From Bacillota bacterium (GTDB lineage: Bacteria; Bacillota; Clostridia; Lachnospirales; Anaerotignaceae), in assembly GCA_030526765.1 (NCBI GenBank), contig JAUNCB010000077.1:1-6016 (forward strand): DNA of 6,016 bases. Direction: 5' to 3'. The notes under the pieces are model-generated. The model ran no database searches. It had not been told where the DNA came from and saw only the letters and a program-made list of their open reading frames with translations. A program made the translations under genes and the position numbers. Of the stretch, positions 1 to 5,165 are shown piece by piece; position 1 is the first letter of the stretch, and each line of letters begins with the position of its first letter.

Positions 1-76
1 TTTCTTCTGCCGCAAGGGCGCTGAACTTCTTATCCAATTCTTCTTTCAGAATCTTTTTTTCTTCCTGATAAGTCAT
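1..76 (-). CDS. 5' end of an unidentified protein gene, running off the window
   Basis: The minus strand has an ATG at 76-74 followed by 25 open codons to the window edge. The visible peptide begins MTYQEEKKILKEELDKKF and is highly charged and rich in Lys and Glu, consistent with an amphipathic or coiled-coil start. An AAGGG Shine-Dalgarno-like sequence at 86-90 lies 9 nt upstream, which supports this ATG. A possible 25-residue ORF ends 1 nt before it (TAA, C, ATG), suggesting coupled translation. I do not recognise the family from so short a fragment and assign no function. It lies beyond the tRNA-Thr terminator, so it probably belongs to a separate transcription unit from the sigH block. 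Confidence 0.5.
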   Translation of the reverse strand, partial: MTYQEEKKILKEELDKKFSALAAEE

Positions 77-77
77 G

Positions 78-155
78 TTATTTCACCCTTTCAAAGGTCA
101 GATATTTCCATCTTCTTCCAAACACTTTCATCGTTTCGTACTGCTCATAATCCAT
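78..155 (-). CDS. possible 25-residue small protein or remnant of a longer gene
   Basis: An ATG at 155-153 opens 25 codons ending in TAA at 80-78. The peptide starts MDYEQYETMKVFGRRWKY and is rich in aromatic and basic residues. The next coding region starts 1 nt after the stop, an operon-like arrangement. The upstream sequence has only a weak purine stretch (GGGATAGG about 11 nt before the ATG), and an in-frame TAG lies three codons before the start. It could be a genuine small ORF, the C-terminal scrap of a degraded gene, or chance. No function can be assigned. Confidence 0.22.
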   Translation of the reverse strand: MDYEQYETMKVFGRRWKYLTFERVK

Positions 156-284
156 AGAAATTGCCTATCCCATCAAAACACCTACTCAAAGACCAGTTTT
201 TCCAACATCTCGTCTAACTGCTGCATGATTTCCAGCTAATCGACAGTTCTTGGCCATCCATTTTTGCATCTTGCATTGTCAAGC
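156..284. other. stretch with no convincing gene, possibly decayed coding sequence
   Basis: Between the tRNA terminator and the small ORF there is no gene that I can support. The minus strand carries a 14-codon open stretch from an ATG at 226-224 to TAG at 184-182, reading MQQLDEMLEKLVFE. It resembles the C-terminal helix of a protein, but stops interrupt the frame just upstream (TAG before the CTG codon at about 236) and no ribosome binding site precedes it. The mix of short protein-like fragments in different frames suggests degraded coding sequence but does not prove it. Confidence 0.3.
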
Positions 285-315
285 AAAAAAAGCCCCGAAC
301 ATTCGGGGCTTTTTG
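285..315 (-). terminator. intrinsic terminator after tRNA-Thr
   Basis: AGCCCCGA (291-298) pairs perfectly with TCGGGGCT (303-310) around a four-base loop. Read on the minus strand the GC-rich stem is followed by a run of seven T (complement of 285-291, overlapping the stem base), so it ends the tRNA-Thr transcript. The plus-strand reading also has a T run (310-314), so the element may act in both directions and insulate the sigH-tRNA unit from whatever lies at 1-284. Confidence 0.9.
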
Positions 316-318
316 GGC

Positions 319-391
319 AGCTACTAACGGGATTCGAACCCGTGACCTCCGCCTTACCAAGGCGACGCTCTACCTACTGAGCCATAGTAGC
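319..391 (-). tRNA. tRNA-Thr, anticodon GGT
   Basis: The minus strand folds as a full cloverleaf of 73 nt. The acceptor stem is GCTACTA (391-385) with TAGTAGC (326-320). The D arm contains GCTC...GAGC. The anticodon stem TCGCC/GGCGG (one T-G pair) closes the seven-base loop TTGGTAA, giving anticodon GGT, which reads ACC and ACU threonine codons. The T arm has ACGGG-TTCGAAT-CCCGT. The discriminator base is T (319), and the following GCC shows that CCA is not encoded and must be added by the CCA-adding enzyme. It starts 35 nt after the sigH stop codon and is followed at once by a strong terminator. It may be made from its own promoter at 420-448, by read-through from sigH, or both. Confidence 0.97.
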
Positions 392-419
392 ACAGCTTGA
401 TATTTTTATCAGCCTATAT

Positions 420-448
420 ATGTTATCATATTCCTTCTGCGCCGTCAA
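420..448 (-). promoter_or_regulatory. candidate promoter for tRNA-Thr, inside the 3' end of sigH
   Basis: On the minus strand TTGACG (448-443) is followed after 17 nt by TAACAT (425-420), preceded directly by TGA, which fits an extended -10 (TGn). The TGA is the sigH stop codon itself. A start near 413 would leave a leader of about 22 nt before the mature tRNA 5' end, to be removed by RNase P. The -10 hexamer matches consensus at only four of six positions, so this is a prediction. Confidence 0.5.
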
Positions 449-1076
449 GGTTTTTTTCTTCCAGAAAAAATTCTAATTTTTTCTTGACCCGCTGCAGGGC
501 ATTATCAATGGATTTTTCCGGCTTATCCAGTGCATTTGCAATTTCAAAATAGCTTCTGCCCTGCAAATACAGCACCAGAACCTTCGTTTCAAAGCTGCTC
601 AGCTTTTTCACCATCTGGTTTTCCAGAAAACTCTTATTCTCCTGCCCGATAATCAGCACCTCAGGGTTCAGCAGGGCACCGCTTGTGCTCTGGAGAAAAT
701 CCATGTAGGTCTGCTCCGATTCCGCTTCATACACCGGTTTATTCAGAGAAATATAAGAGTTCAGCGGCTGATGCTTCTGTCTGGTTGCCGCTTTGATGGC
801 TGTGATCATCTGCCGATTGATGCACAGCTCCGCAAAGCTGCGGAAGGATGCGTTTTTCTCCTCATCATAATCCCGCACCGCCTTATACAGCCCGATCATG
901 CCCTCCTGAATAATGTCCTCGCTGTCTGCGCCAATGAGGAAATAAGCTCTGGATCTGGCACGCACCAGCGATTTATATTTCTCCATCAGGAATTCCTGTG
1001 CCCCCTGATCTCCCTTCTGGGAAAGCTGCACCAGTTCCTCATCCTTTATATTTTTGTAGCTCTGTTCTTTTGTCAT
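426..1076 (-). CDS. sigH: RNA polymerase sigma factor SigH (sigma-30 family)
   Basis: This 216-residue sigma-70 family protein is close to the length of Bacillus SigH. Sigma region 2 spans roughly residues 20-106: core-binding and -10 recognition parts include EDIIQEGMIGLYKAVRDY (54-70 region) and the basic SFAELCINRQMITAIK segment near 80-95. Region 4 spans about 155-205, with the helix-turn-helix around GRSYFEIANALDKPEKSIDN. There is no region 1.1 and no full region 3, as expected for SigH. In Bacillus it directs early stationary-phase, competence and sporulation-entry genes (family knowledge), so a spore-forming host is implied. The ATG at 1076 is chosen because GGAG (1087-1090) lies 10 nt upstream and the gene then follows yacP by 19 nt; a longer frame to 1142 would overlap yacP and add an unconserved tail. 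Position after yacP matches the Bacillus order. Confidence 0.93.
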   Translation of the reverse strand: MTKEQSYKNIKDEELVQLSQKGDQGAQEFLMEKYKSLVRARSRAYFLIGADSEDIIQEGMIGLYKAVRDYDEEKNASFRSFAELCINRQMITAIKAATRQKHQPLNSYISLNKPVYEAESEQTYMDFLQSTSGALLNPEVLIIGQENKSFLENQMVKKLSSFETKVLVLYLQGRSYFEIANALDKPEKSIDNALQRVKKKLEFFLEEKNLDGAEGI

Positions 1077-1095
1077 ACTGCTTATTCTCCATTGC

Positions 1096-1614
1096 TTATT
1101 TCTGCCTGCGCAGTGCTTCAAACCATTCCAGTGCCTCTGCATCCAGATGGTCTGAGAGGATATTGTTTTTCGGCGGTCTGTTCTGGATAAATCTTGCCCG
1201 CAGCTCCGTTTCCACAGCCTGCACCTCGTTCCAGAGCTCCTTCGCCGTCAGGCGGGTCGCCCCCTGACCGTATATAATCAGCTGCTCCAGTCCATCACCC
1301 GTTGCCACCCGCACCTTATAGTGCTTAGGCAGAGAGGTGACTACCCGCTCGATATAATGATCGGCGGTTTCCGCCTCCTTGGTATATACCACATAAATAT
1401 TGGCATATTCATAAACGCTGCCGATATTGCCCTTCACCAGATATCCGTCAAATACAAGGATAATGGTGGCTTTGCTTGTCCCTTTATAATTGGAGAGGAT
1501 GTCCATCAGCCGCTGTCGGGCACTTTCCAGGCTGACATCCTCCGCCAGATCTTTCAGTTCATCCCACGAATGGATGATATTGTATCCATCCACCAGCAAA
1601 AATTCCTTCGCCAA
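1096..1614 (-). CDS. rae1: NYN-domain ribosome-associated endoribonuclease (YacP/Rae1)
   Basis: The 172-residue product matches the YacP family in length and motifs. It has the N-terminal LLVDGYNIIHSW strand-loop with D9, a second acidic strand IILVFDGY (D56), ETADHYIERV (D85) and VATGDGLEQ (D107); these clustered aspartates form the metal site typical of PIN-like NYN nucleases. In B. subtilis the homologue Rae1 enters the ribosomal A site and cleaves certain mRNAs in a translation-dependent way; the same role here is inferred. The start is TTG at 1614-1612: AGGAGG (1623-1628) sits 8 nt upstream and the family's N-terminal Met-X-X-X-Leu-Val-Asp spacing fits. No ATG is available nearby. It lies between rlmB (41 nt upstream) and sigH (19 nt downstream), the standard Firmicute order. 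Confidence 0.92.
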   Translation of the reverse strand: MAKEFLLVDGYNIIHSWDELKDLAEDVSLESARQRLMDILSNYKGTSKATIILVFDGYLVKGNIGSVYEYANIYVVYTKEAETADHYIERVVTSLPKHYKVRVATGDGLEQLIIYGQGATRLTAKELWNEVQAVETELRARFIQNRPPKNNILSDHLDAEALEWFEALRRQK

Positions 1615-1622
1615 CAGACTTC

Positions 1623-1628
1623 CCTCCT
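1623..1628 (-). promoter_or_regulatory. ribosome binding site deciding the TTG start of rae1
   Basis: A perfect AGGAGG lies 8 nt upstream of the TTG at 1614-1612. It fixes the non-ATG start and implies good translation despite the weak start codon. Confidence 0.85.
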
Positions 1629-1655
1629 TTCCGCTGAGGCCTGAAGCCCCATAAA

Positions 1656-2426
1656 TTATTTCATGTAGTTTCTCTGACGAACCACTTCATACATCAGCAA
1701 TGCCGCAGCTACAGATGCATTCAGAGAGGAAATCTTGCCATACATAGGAATTGACGCTGTGAAATCGCAGTTTTCCTTTACCAGTCTGCTCACGCCGTCC
1801 CCCTCGCTGCCGATCACCAGTCCGATGGGGCCCTTCATATTGGTATCGAAATGGTCATTTTCGCCCATATCCGCACAGGCAAACCAAAGACCCTCTTTTT
1901 TCAGCATTTCCATTGTTTTCACAATGTTTGTCACCCTTGCCACAGGCATATATTCAATAGCACCTGCAGAGGTTTTGCCTACTGTCGCATTCAGACCAAC
2001 AGAACGGCGCTTGGGAATGATGACACCATGGGCACCTGCACATTCCGCTGTACGCAGGATCGCCCCCAGATTATGGGGATCTGTGATTCCATCCAGCAGG
2101 ATGATAAAAGGATCTTCGCCCTTTTCCCTTGCAATCGCCAGAATATCCTCTACCTCCACATAGTCATGGGCGGACACCAGCGCAATAACGCCCTGATGGT
2201 TCTTTGTCTGGCTCAGCTCGTCCAGCTTCTGTCTGCTTGTTTCCTGGATCAGCACACCCTTTTCCGCAGCCATTGCCACGATCCGTTTGATGGTGCCCTC
2301 CACATTGCCCTTCTGCACAATGATCTTTTCAATATCTCTGCCGCTTCTGAGCACCTCCAGCACAGCATTTCTGCCTTCCAGCTGGTTCTCATTTATTTCT
2401 CTTTCCCGTCTTCTTTCTTTTTCCAA
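1656..2426 (-). CDS. rlmB: 23S rRNA (guanosine-2251-2'-O)-methyltransferase RlmB
   Basis: This 256-residue protein is a TrmH-family SPOUT methyltransferase that uses S-adenosylmethionine for 2'-O-methylation of ribose; RlmB modifies G2251 in the 23S peptidyl-transferase P loop. The N-terminal RNA-binding domain starts at LEGRNAVLEVL (about 17-27). The three SPOUT motifs are present: motif 1 DGITDPHNLGAILRTAE (112-128, with N119 and catalytic-type R125), motif 2 GLVIGSEGDGVSRLV (202-216) and motif 3 IPMYGKISSLNASVA (226-240), which forms the trefoil knot and cofactor pocket. The first ten residues are extremely basic and acidic (KERRRERE). The start is TTG at 2426-2424, with AGGAGG 7 nt upstream and no alternative ATG before the conserved domain. 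Related TrmH proteins acting on tRNA are possible, but motifs and neighbourhood (B. subtilis yacO position) favour RlmB. Confidence 0.93.
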   Translation of the reverse strand: MEKERRREREINENQLEGRNAVLEVLRSGRDIEKIIVQKGNVEGTIKRIVAMAAEKGVLIQETSRQKLDELSQTKNHQGVIALVSAHDYVEVEDILAIAREKGEDPFIILLDGITDPHNLGAILRTAECAGAHGVIIPKRRSVGLNATVGKTSAGAIEYMPVARVTNIVKTMEMLKKEGLWFACADMGENDHFDTNMKGPIGLVIGSEGDGVSRLVKENCDFTASIPMYGKISSLNASVAAALLMYEVVRQRNYMK

Positions 2427-2433
2427 AAGAGAC

Positions 2434-2439
2434 CCTCCT
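2434..2439 (-). promoter_or_regulatory. ribosome binding site deciding the TTG start of rlmB
   Basis: AGGAGG lies 7 nt upstream of TTG 2426-2424. It is the only strong Shine-Dalgarno sequence near the 5' end and supports the non-ATG start. Confidence 0.85.
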
Positions 2440-2458
2440 AGCTATTTTTTCACACGCT

Positions 2459-2502
2459 TAAAAACACAGCACAAGCCGAGGGGCAGAAACACCCTTCGGC
2501 TT
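2459..2502 (-). terminator. hairpin between mrnC and rlmB, weak terminator or processing site
   Basis: On the minus strand AAGCCGAAGGG (2502-2492) can pair with CCCCTCGGCTT (2483-2473) over 11 positions with one mismatch and an eight-base loop. A T-rich run (about 2464-2460) follows, but only after some 8 nt, so termination would be inefficient. It begins 6 nt after the mrnC stop and lies in the only sizeable gap (81 nt) between cysS and yacP. It may tune expression of rlmB-rae1-sigH relative to cysS-mrnC. Confidence 0.45.
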
Positions 2503-2507
2503 TGCAG

Positions 2508-2933
2508 TTACTTATCCAGTTTTTCCGCCATTCCAAGACGGAAGAGCTCCACCGTTCTCGCCTTTTCCCCTTTCAGATAAAGGTAACCGAACAGTGCCTC
2601 CAGTCCTGTTGCATGGCGATAATCCATCAGATCGGCATTTTTCGGCACAGTAAAGGATTTGGCATTGCGCCCCCTGCGGAACATACCTTCCTCCTCCTCC
2701 GTCAGCACATCCTTGATGCGATAATACATTTCTGCCTGTGCTTTCGCATTCACGATGTCCCTTGCCTTTTTATGCAGCTTATTCACGGGAGCATTGCCGT
2801 CGGTCAGCACCGTCAGCCTTACCATTACCTCAAACACTGCATCGCCGATATGTGCCAGAGCAAGGGGGGAGTATTCCTTCGGGTTTACGACCCCCTGCCC
2901 GCCTAATACGATATCCAGCTCATTCAGATTCAT
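2508..2933 (-). CDS. mrnC: Mini-ribonuclease III
   Basis: The 141-residue product is a stand-alone RNase III catalytic domain with no double-stranded-RNA-binding domain, as in Bacillus MrnC (143 residues), which matures both ends of 23S rRNA. The signature is PLALAHIGDAVFEVMVR (23-39), where D31 and E35 belong to the catalytic acidic set. The second acidic patch is in YRHATGLEALFGYLYLKG near residues 105-122. The basic KLHKKARDIVNAKAQ helix and the RRGRNAK segment are typical of the family. The ATG at 2933-2931 lies only 6 nt after the cysS TGA; its best Shine-Dalgarno is a modest AGAGG (2944-2948) inside cysS, so translational coupling to cysS is likely. Neighbours cysS and rlmB are the conserved ones. 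Confidence 0.94.
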   Translation of the reverse strand: MNLNELDIVLGGQGVVNPKEYSPLALAHIGDAVFEVMVRLTVLTDGNAPVNKLHKKARDIVNAKAQAEMYYRIKDVLTEEEEGMFRRGRNAKSFTVPKNADLMDYRHATGLEALFGYLYLKGEKARTVELFRLGMAEKLDK

Positions 2934-2939
2934 ACGCGA

Positions 2940-4352
2940 TCAGCCTCTGAACCACTGTACACCCTGACGTGTATCCTTGATTGTGATACCCATTGCCGCC
3001 AGTTCATCTCTGATGGCATCTGCCTTTGCGAAATCCTTTGCCTTTTTCGCTTCTGCTCTTTCTGCGATCAGTGCTTCGATTTTCGCAACATCTTCATCTG
3101 CCACTTCTTCTTCCGCCACTTCTGCTACACCCAGAACGCCGCACAGATGATCCAGCATGTCCTGAATCTTTACAGCGAATTCTTTGGATGCGCCTGCTTT
3201 GATTTCTGTATTGGAGAAACGAACCAGTTCATAAATTGCGGAAACAGCATCTGCTGTATTAAAGTCATCATCCATAGCAGCTTCAAACTGATCCTTGTAG
3301 CCGTTCAGTTCTGCTTCTTTTGCTGCTTCTGCTTCTGTCATTTTTGTATCTGCTACATTTTTGATATAGAAGCTCAGTTCTTTTCTTGCATTTTTGATTC
3401 TTTCCAGACCATTCTGGCAAGCTTTCATCAGTTCATCACTGAAGTTGATGGGGCTTCTGTAGTGACCGTTCAGGATGAAGAAACGGATTACTTCATAAGG
3501 GAAGTGCTTTGCAATATCTCTTACTGTGAAGAAATTACCCAGAGATTTGGACATTTTTTCGTTATCCACAGTAATAAAACCATTGTGCAGCCAGTATCTT
3601 GCAAAGGTGCAGCCATTTGCCGCTTCAGACTGTGCGATTTCGTTTTCATGGTGAGGGAAGATCAGATCTTCGCCGCCTGCATGAATATCGAAGGTATCGC
3701 CCAGATGATGCTTGGACATAACGGAGCATTCAATGTGCCAGCCGGGTCTGCCTTCGCCCCAGGGGGATGTCCAGCTGGGTTCGCCTTCTTTTCTGGGTTT
3801 CCACAGAACGAAGTCTGTAGAATTTCTCTTTGCATCGTCCAGAGACACGCGTTCAGATGCCCCTGCGATCAGTTCATCCAGATTCTTTCTGGACAGCTTG
3901 CCGTATTCGGGGAATTTCTTTGTATCGTAATATACAGTGCCCTTATCTTCATAAGCAAAGCCCTTGTCGATCAGTGTCTGTACCATTGCAATGATGCCGT
4001 CCATTTCCTCTGTTACACGAGGGTGAACGGTCGCTCTTTTTACATTCAGACCGTCTGCATCACGGAATGCTTCTTCAATGTACTTATTGGAAATATCGGA
4101 CATTGTTACGCCTTCCTTGTTTGCTCTGTTGATAATCTTATCATCCACGTCTGTAAAGTTCTGAACATAGGTTACATCATAGCCCTTGTATTCCATATAT
4201 CTTCTTACTGTATCGAATACAACGTAGGGTCTTGCATTCCCGATATGGATATAATCATACACAGTAGGACCGCAAACATACATTTTTACCTTGCCTTCCT
4301 CCATGGGTACGAATTCTTCCTTCTGTCTTGTCAATGTGTTATATAATTTCAT
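2940..4352 (-). CDS. cysS: cysteinyl-tRNA synthetase
   Basis: This 470-residue class I aminoacyl-tRNA synthetase charges tRNA-Cys in the cytoplasm. The Rossmann catalytic domain carries the HIGH-type motif HIGN (36-39) and KMSKS (266-270). The zinc site that selects cysteine over serine is complete: C27, C209, H234 and E238 (in GPTVYD, HIECSVM and FPHHENE contexts). The helical anticodon-binding region follows, with an acidic Ala/Glu/Val-rich linker near 409-425, and the protein ends with the usual DTRQGVQWFRG tail. The ATG at 4352 is chosen because AAAGGTG (4361-4367) lies 8 nt upstream and MKLYNTLTRQKEEF is the conserved family start; an open frame back to 4400 would begin inside a palindrome in the leader and is not conserved. 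It has its own likely promoter 70-90 nt upstream and may also be reached by read-through from cysE. Confidence 0.97.
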   Translation of the reverse strand: MKLYNTLTRQKEEFVPMEEGKVKMYVCGPTVYDYIHIGNARPYVVFDTVRRYMEYKGYDVTYVQNFTDVDDKIINRANKEGVTMSDISNKYIEEAFRDADGLNVKRATVHPRVTEEMDGIIAMVQTLIDKGFAYEDKGTVYYDTKKFPEYGKLSRKNLDELIAGASERVSLDDAKRNSTDFVLWKPRKEGEPSWTSPWGEGRPGWHIECSVMSKHHLGDTFDIHAGGEDLIFPHHENEIAQSEAANGCTFARYWLHNGFITVDNEKMSKSLGNFFTVRDIAKHFPYEVIRFFILNGHYRSPINFSDELMKACQNGLERIKNARKELSFYIKNVADTKMTEAEAAKEAELNGYKDQFEAAMDDDFNTADAVSAIYELVRFSNTEIKAGASKEFAVKIQDMLDHLCGVLGVAEVAEEEVADEDVAKIEALIAERAEAKKAKDFAKADAIRDELAAMGITIKDTRQGVQWFRG

Positions 4353-4393
4353 GGGATTCACACCTTTCCTTTCTTTATGATTTTTTATTTCTA

Positions 4394-4406
4394 TGTGCAT
4401 TGCACA
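4394..4406. repeat. perfect 13-bp palindrome in the cysS leader
   Basis: TGTGCA-T-TGCACA is a perfect inverted repeat with a one-base centre, located about 5-20 nt downstream of the predicted cysS transcription start. It is too short-looped to be an RNA hairpin and is better placed as a protein-binding dyad; no regulator can be named from it. Confidence 0.55.
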
Positions 4407-4417
4407 AATTTACCTAG

Positions 4418-4444
4418 ATTATATTATAGCATATATTTTTTCAA
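4418..4444 (-). promoter_or_regulatory. candidate promoter for cysS
   Basis: On the minus strand TGC-TATAAT (4431-4423) is a perfect extended -10 element, overlapped by a second TATAAT at 4423-4418. A TTGAAA at 4444-4439 lies 10 nt from the first and 15 nt from the second hexamer, so a standard -35 is not well spaced and the extended -10 probably does the work. The gap has no convincing terminator for cysE, so cysS may have both its own promoter and T-box-controlled read-through. Confidence 0.65.
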
Positions 4445-4479
4445 ATTACCGTAAAATTCTTTTAATTTCCAAGAAAAAC

Positions 4480-5058
4480 TTAAATTGCACGGCGTTTTGC
4501 ATGGCCTGTCAGTTTTTCCGGTGCTACAGGAGGAATCCGTACTCCATCCTTACGCACGATCATAACAGGGGAACCTACTGCCGTAACATTGGCAGGCAGA
4601 TCCTGTGTCACAACAGATCCTGCACCGATCTTTGTATTTTCACCAATGGTCACAGGCCCCAGAACGATCGTACCCGCACCGATCATTACATTATCCGCAA
4701 CGGTCGGATGTCGTTTTCCCTTCTGCTTCCCGGTACCACCCAGTGTTACCCCATGGAAAAGCATCACATTATCCCCGATCTCTGCCGTTTCACCGATCAC
4801 GATACCTGCGCCGTGGTCGATAAAAAAGCGTTTCCCAATGGTTGCCCCCGGATGGATCTCGATCCCCGTCAGCAGACGGGAAAACTGAGAAACAAAGCGG
4901 GCAGGCACCAGCAGTCCTTTTTTATATAATCCATGGGCGATCCTGTGATTCACCACTGCCCAGAAGCTGGGATACAGCAGCACCTCGATCGCTCCCTTGA
5001 AGGCAGGGTCCTTCTCTCTCACCACATCAACGGATTCTCTCCAGAATTCCTTCAGCAT
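4480..5058 (-). CDS. cysE: serine O-acetyltransferase
   Basis: The 192-residue protein transfers acetyl from acetyl-CoA to L-serine, giving O-acetylserine, the carbon skeleton for cysteine synthase. A short helical N-terminal part (1-65) precedes a left-handed beta-helix of hexapeptide repeats (about 67-165: [50 protein letters not shown] in pieces). [12 protein letters not shown] (D81, H82) and [10 protein letters not shown] (H102) are the active-site and CoA-binding signatures. The length fits the short Gram-positive CysE/EpsC type, lacking the long enterobacterial N-terminal region. Two ATGs, 5064 and 5058, follow one AGGAGG (5068-5073) at 3 and 9 nt; 5058 is preferred on spacing. The upstream T-box makes expression respond to uncharged tRNA-Cys, and cysS lies next, so synthesis and use of cysteine are linked. 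Confidence 0.95.
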   Translation of the reverse strand: MLKEFWRESVDVVREKDPAFKGAIEVLLYPSFWAVVNHRIAHGLYKKGLLVPARFVSQFSRLLTGIEIHPGATIGKRFFIDHGAGIVIGETAEIGDNVMLFHGVTLGGTGKQKGKRHPTVADNVMIGAGTIVLGPVTIGENTKIGAGSVVTQDLPANVTAVGSPVMIVRKDGVRIPPVAPEKLTGHAKRRAI

Positions 5059-5067
5059 TTTCATTTT

Positions 5068-5073
5068 CCTCCT
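5068..5073 (-). promoter_or_regulatory. ribosome binding site of cysE, deciding between two ATGs
   Basis: AGGAGG sits 3 nt from the ATG at 5064-5062 and 9 nt from the ATG at 5058-5056. The latter is the workable distance. The Shine-Dalgarno sequence is outside the T-box terminator, so control is at transcription rather than translation. Confidence 0.8.
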
Positions 5074-5099
5074 AACACTATGTTCACTTGCCCATTCCC

Positions 5100-5151
5100 G
5101 ATCCTTTGTCCTTCCGTACACACTCTGCCTGTACAGACCACGGAAAGGATC
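5100..5151 (-). repeat. inverted repeat between the T-box terminator and cysE
   Basis: GATCCTTT (5151-5144) is perfectly complementary to AAAGGATC (5107-5100), and CCGT (5143-5140) to ACGG (5117-5114), leaving AAGGAC (5113-5108) unpaired on one side and a 22-nt loop. An alternative register pairs CCTTTCCGT with ACGGAAGG with one bulged T. No T run follows, so it is not a terminator; it could stabilise or mark a cleavage site at the 5' end of the cysE message. Confidence 0.5.
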
Positions 5152-5165
5152 TCTTCCCTTTTTAT

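Noticed and set aside
254..282. Consensus -35 TTGACA (282-277) just after the tRNA terminator
   Set aside because: At 16-18 nt spacing there is no acceptable -10 hexamer (GGATGG at 17 nt), so the match is probably fortuitous.
1077..1142. N-terminal extension of sigH to 1142
   Set aside because: It overlaps yacP by 47 bases and adds residues unlike SigH; GGAG supports 1076.
1851..2441. Plus-strand open frame of 196 codons opposite rlmB
   Set aside because: It is a shadow of rlmB, whose three SPOUT motifs lie on the minus strand; no family features are seen in the plus-strand product.
3147..4346. Long plus-strand open frame (399 codons) opposite cysS
   Set aside because: It is antisense to a fully supported cysS with all catalytic and zinc residues; its Cys/Phe/Ile-rich composition is that of a shadow frame and it has no sensible start signal.
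4353..4400. N-terminal extension of cysS to 4400
   Set aside because: The upstream ATG lies in the palindrome with no ribosome binding site; the conserved protein begins at 4352.
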